Shown piece after piece: positions 5,484 to 5,851 of a stretch of DNA of 5,851 nucleotides. Origin of the DNA: Acidobacteriaceae bacterium (GTDB lineage: Bacteria > Acidobacteriota > Terriglobia > Terriglobales > Acidobacteriaceae); the NCBI GenBank assembly GCA_003154055.1, contig PMCH01000290.1, positions 1-5,851 of the forward strand. The letters run 5' to 3'. Position 1 is the stretch's first letter. Each line of letters opens with the position of its first letter. The notes beneath the pieces are model-generated. The model did not search any database and was not told the DNA's origin. It saw nothing but the letters and a program-made list of their open reading frames with translations. The translations under genes were made by a program, and so were the position numbers.

Positions 5484-5851
5484 ATGTCGAAATTCTTACC
5501 CTTGTGGCCCGATCGGGCCTCGACCATGGCATGGCAGGTGGATGCCCTGTACATCTACCTGGTCCTTGTCTCGGCGGTGATGACGCTCCTGATCTTCACC
5601 GCGGTGGCAGTGCTGGCCATCAAGTACCGCACCCGGGTCGGCCAACCGGCGCACCACATCGAGGGTTCTACCTTCCTCGAAATCACCTGGTCGATTATCC
5701 CTTTCGGCGTGATGTTGACTTTCTTTCTATGGGGCGCGGTCCTGTACTTCAAGGAGCGCACGCCGCCCAACAACTCGACCGAAGTTTACGTGGTCGCCAA
5801 GCAGTGGATGTGGAAGGTCGAGCACATGGAAGGCCAGCGCGAGATCAACGA
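5484..5851 (+). CDS. coxB: Cytochrome c oxidase subunit II (CuA subunit), 3' truncated
   Basis: The first 122 codons of subunit II of a haem-copper oxidase are present; the right window edge cuts the gene. The N-terminus carries the bacterial-type lead FLPLWPDRASTMAWQVDALY (4-23). Two membrane helices follow, about 22-47 and 69-89, the hairpin that packs on subunit I. Between them lies the family motif EGSTFLEITWSIIPF (60-74), including the conserved Glu66. The start of the periplasmic cupredoxin domain shows VYVVAKQWMWKVEHMEG (101-117), where the aromatic QWMW block is the expected electron-entry region near CuA. The CuA ligands (Cys, His, Met) lie beyond the edge, as does any fused cytochrome c domain, so aa3 versus caa3 type cannot be decided. 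ATG 5484 is preferred over Met15 because the lead sequence is family-like. AGG at 5477-5479 is the nearest ribosome site. Only one base separates it from the SCO stop. Confidence 0.95.
   Translation, partial: MSKFLPLWPDRASTMAWQVDALYIYLVLVSAVMTLLIFTAVAVLAIKYRTRVGQPAHHIEGSTFLEITWSIIPFGVMLTFFLWGAVLYFKERTPPNNSTEVYVVAKQWMWKVEHMEGQREIN

Noticed and set aside
5506..5519. 14-base perfect palindrome GGCCCGATCGGGCC near the coxB start
   Set aside because: It falls within coxB codons 8-12 (Trp-Pro-Asp-Arg-Ala), which fit the family lead sequence. GC-rich palindromes of this size can arise by chance from such codons, and I see no second copy in the window.

Overview
The window is a dense, single-strand (+) piece of an aerobic respiratory-chain operon. 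It runs from the end of the Alternative Complex III (ACIII, quinol:electron-acceptor oxidoreductase) genes into the copper-chaperone and cytochrome c oxidase genes. The order is: actB C-terminal end (1-189), actC (207-1598), actD (1595-2131), actE (2135-2800), actF (2797-4002), an unnamed single-helix membrane protein (3995-4510), a 102-base hairpin-rich gap, a SCO/SenC-type copper protein (4613-5482), and the first third of coxB, cytochrome c oxidase subunit II (5484-5851, cut by the window edge). actA would be expected upstream and coxA/C/D downstream, but both lie outside the window.

The genes fit one electron path. Quinol is oxidised by the ACIII membrane module (NrfD-type ActC and ActF, with the iron-sulfur protein ActB). 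Electrons pass to c-type haem (ActE here, the multihaem ActA probably upstream) and on to the CuA/haem-copper oxidase whose subunit II begins at the right edge. The SCO protein would serve copper delivery to that oxidase. The reading frames overlap or nearly touch (4, 3, 4 and 8 bases), so the ACIII part looks like one translationally coupled transcript. The only real gap lies between the ACIII genes and the oxidase genes.

The organism is most likely a bacterium with GC-rich DNA that uses ACIII in place of cytochrome bc1. The gene order, the style of the proteins and the short hairpin repeat in the gap remind me of Acidobacteriota (Koribacter/Terriglobia-like). That assignment is inference from recall, not a search result. 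No tRNA, rRNA, CRISPR, IS element or phage gene was seen. The least explained items are the 171-residue membrane protein between actF and SCO and the hairpin cluster at 4516-4596.
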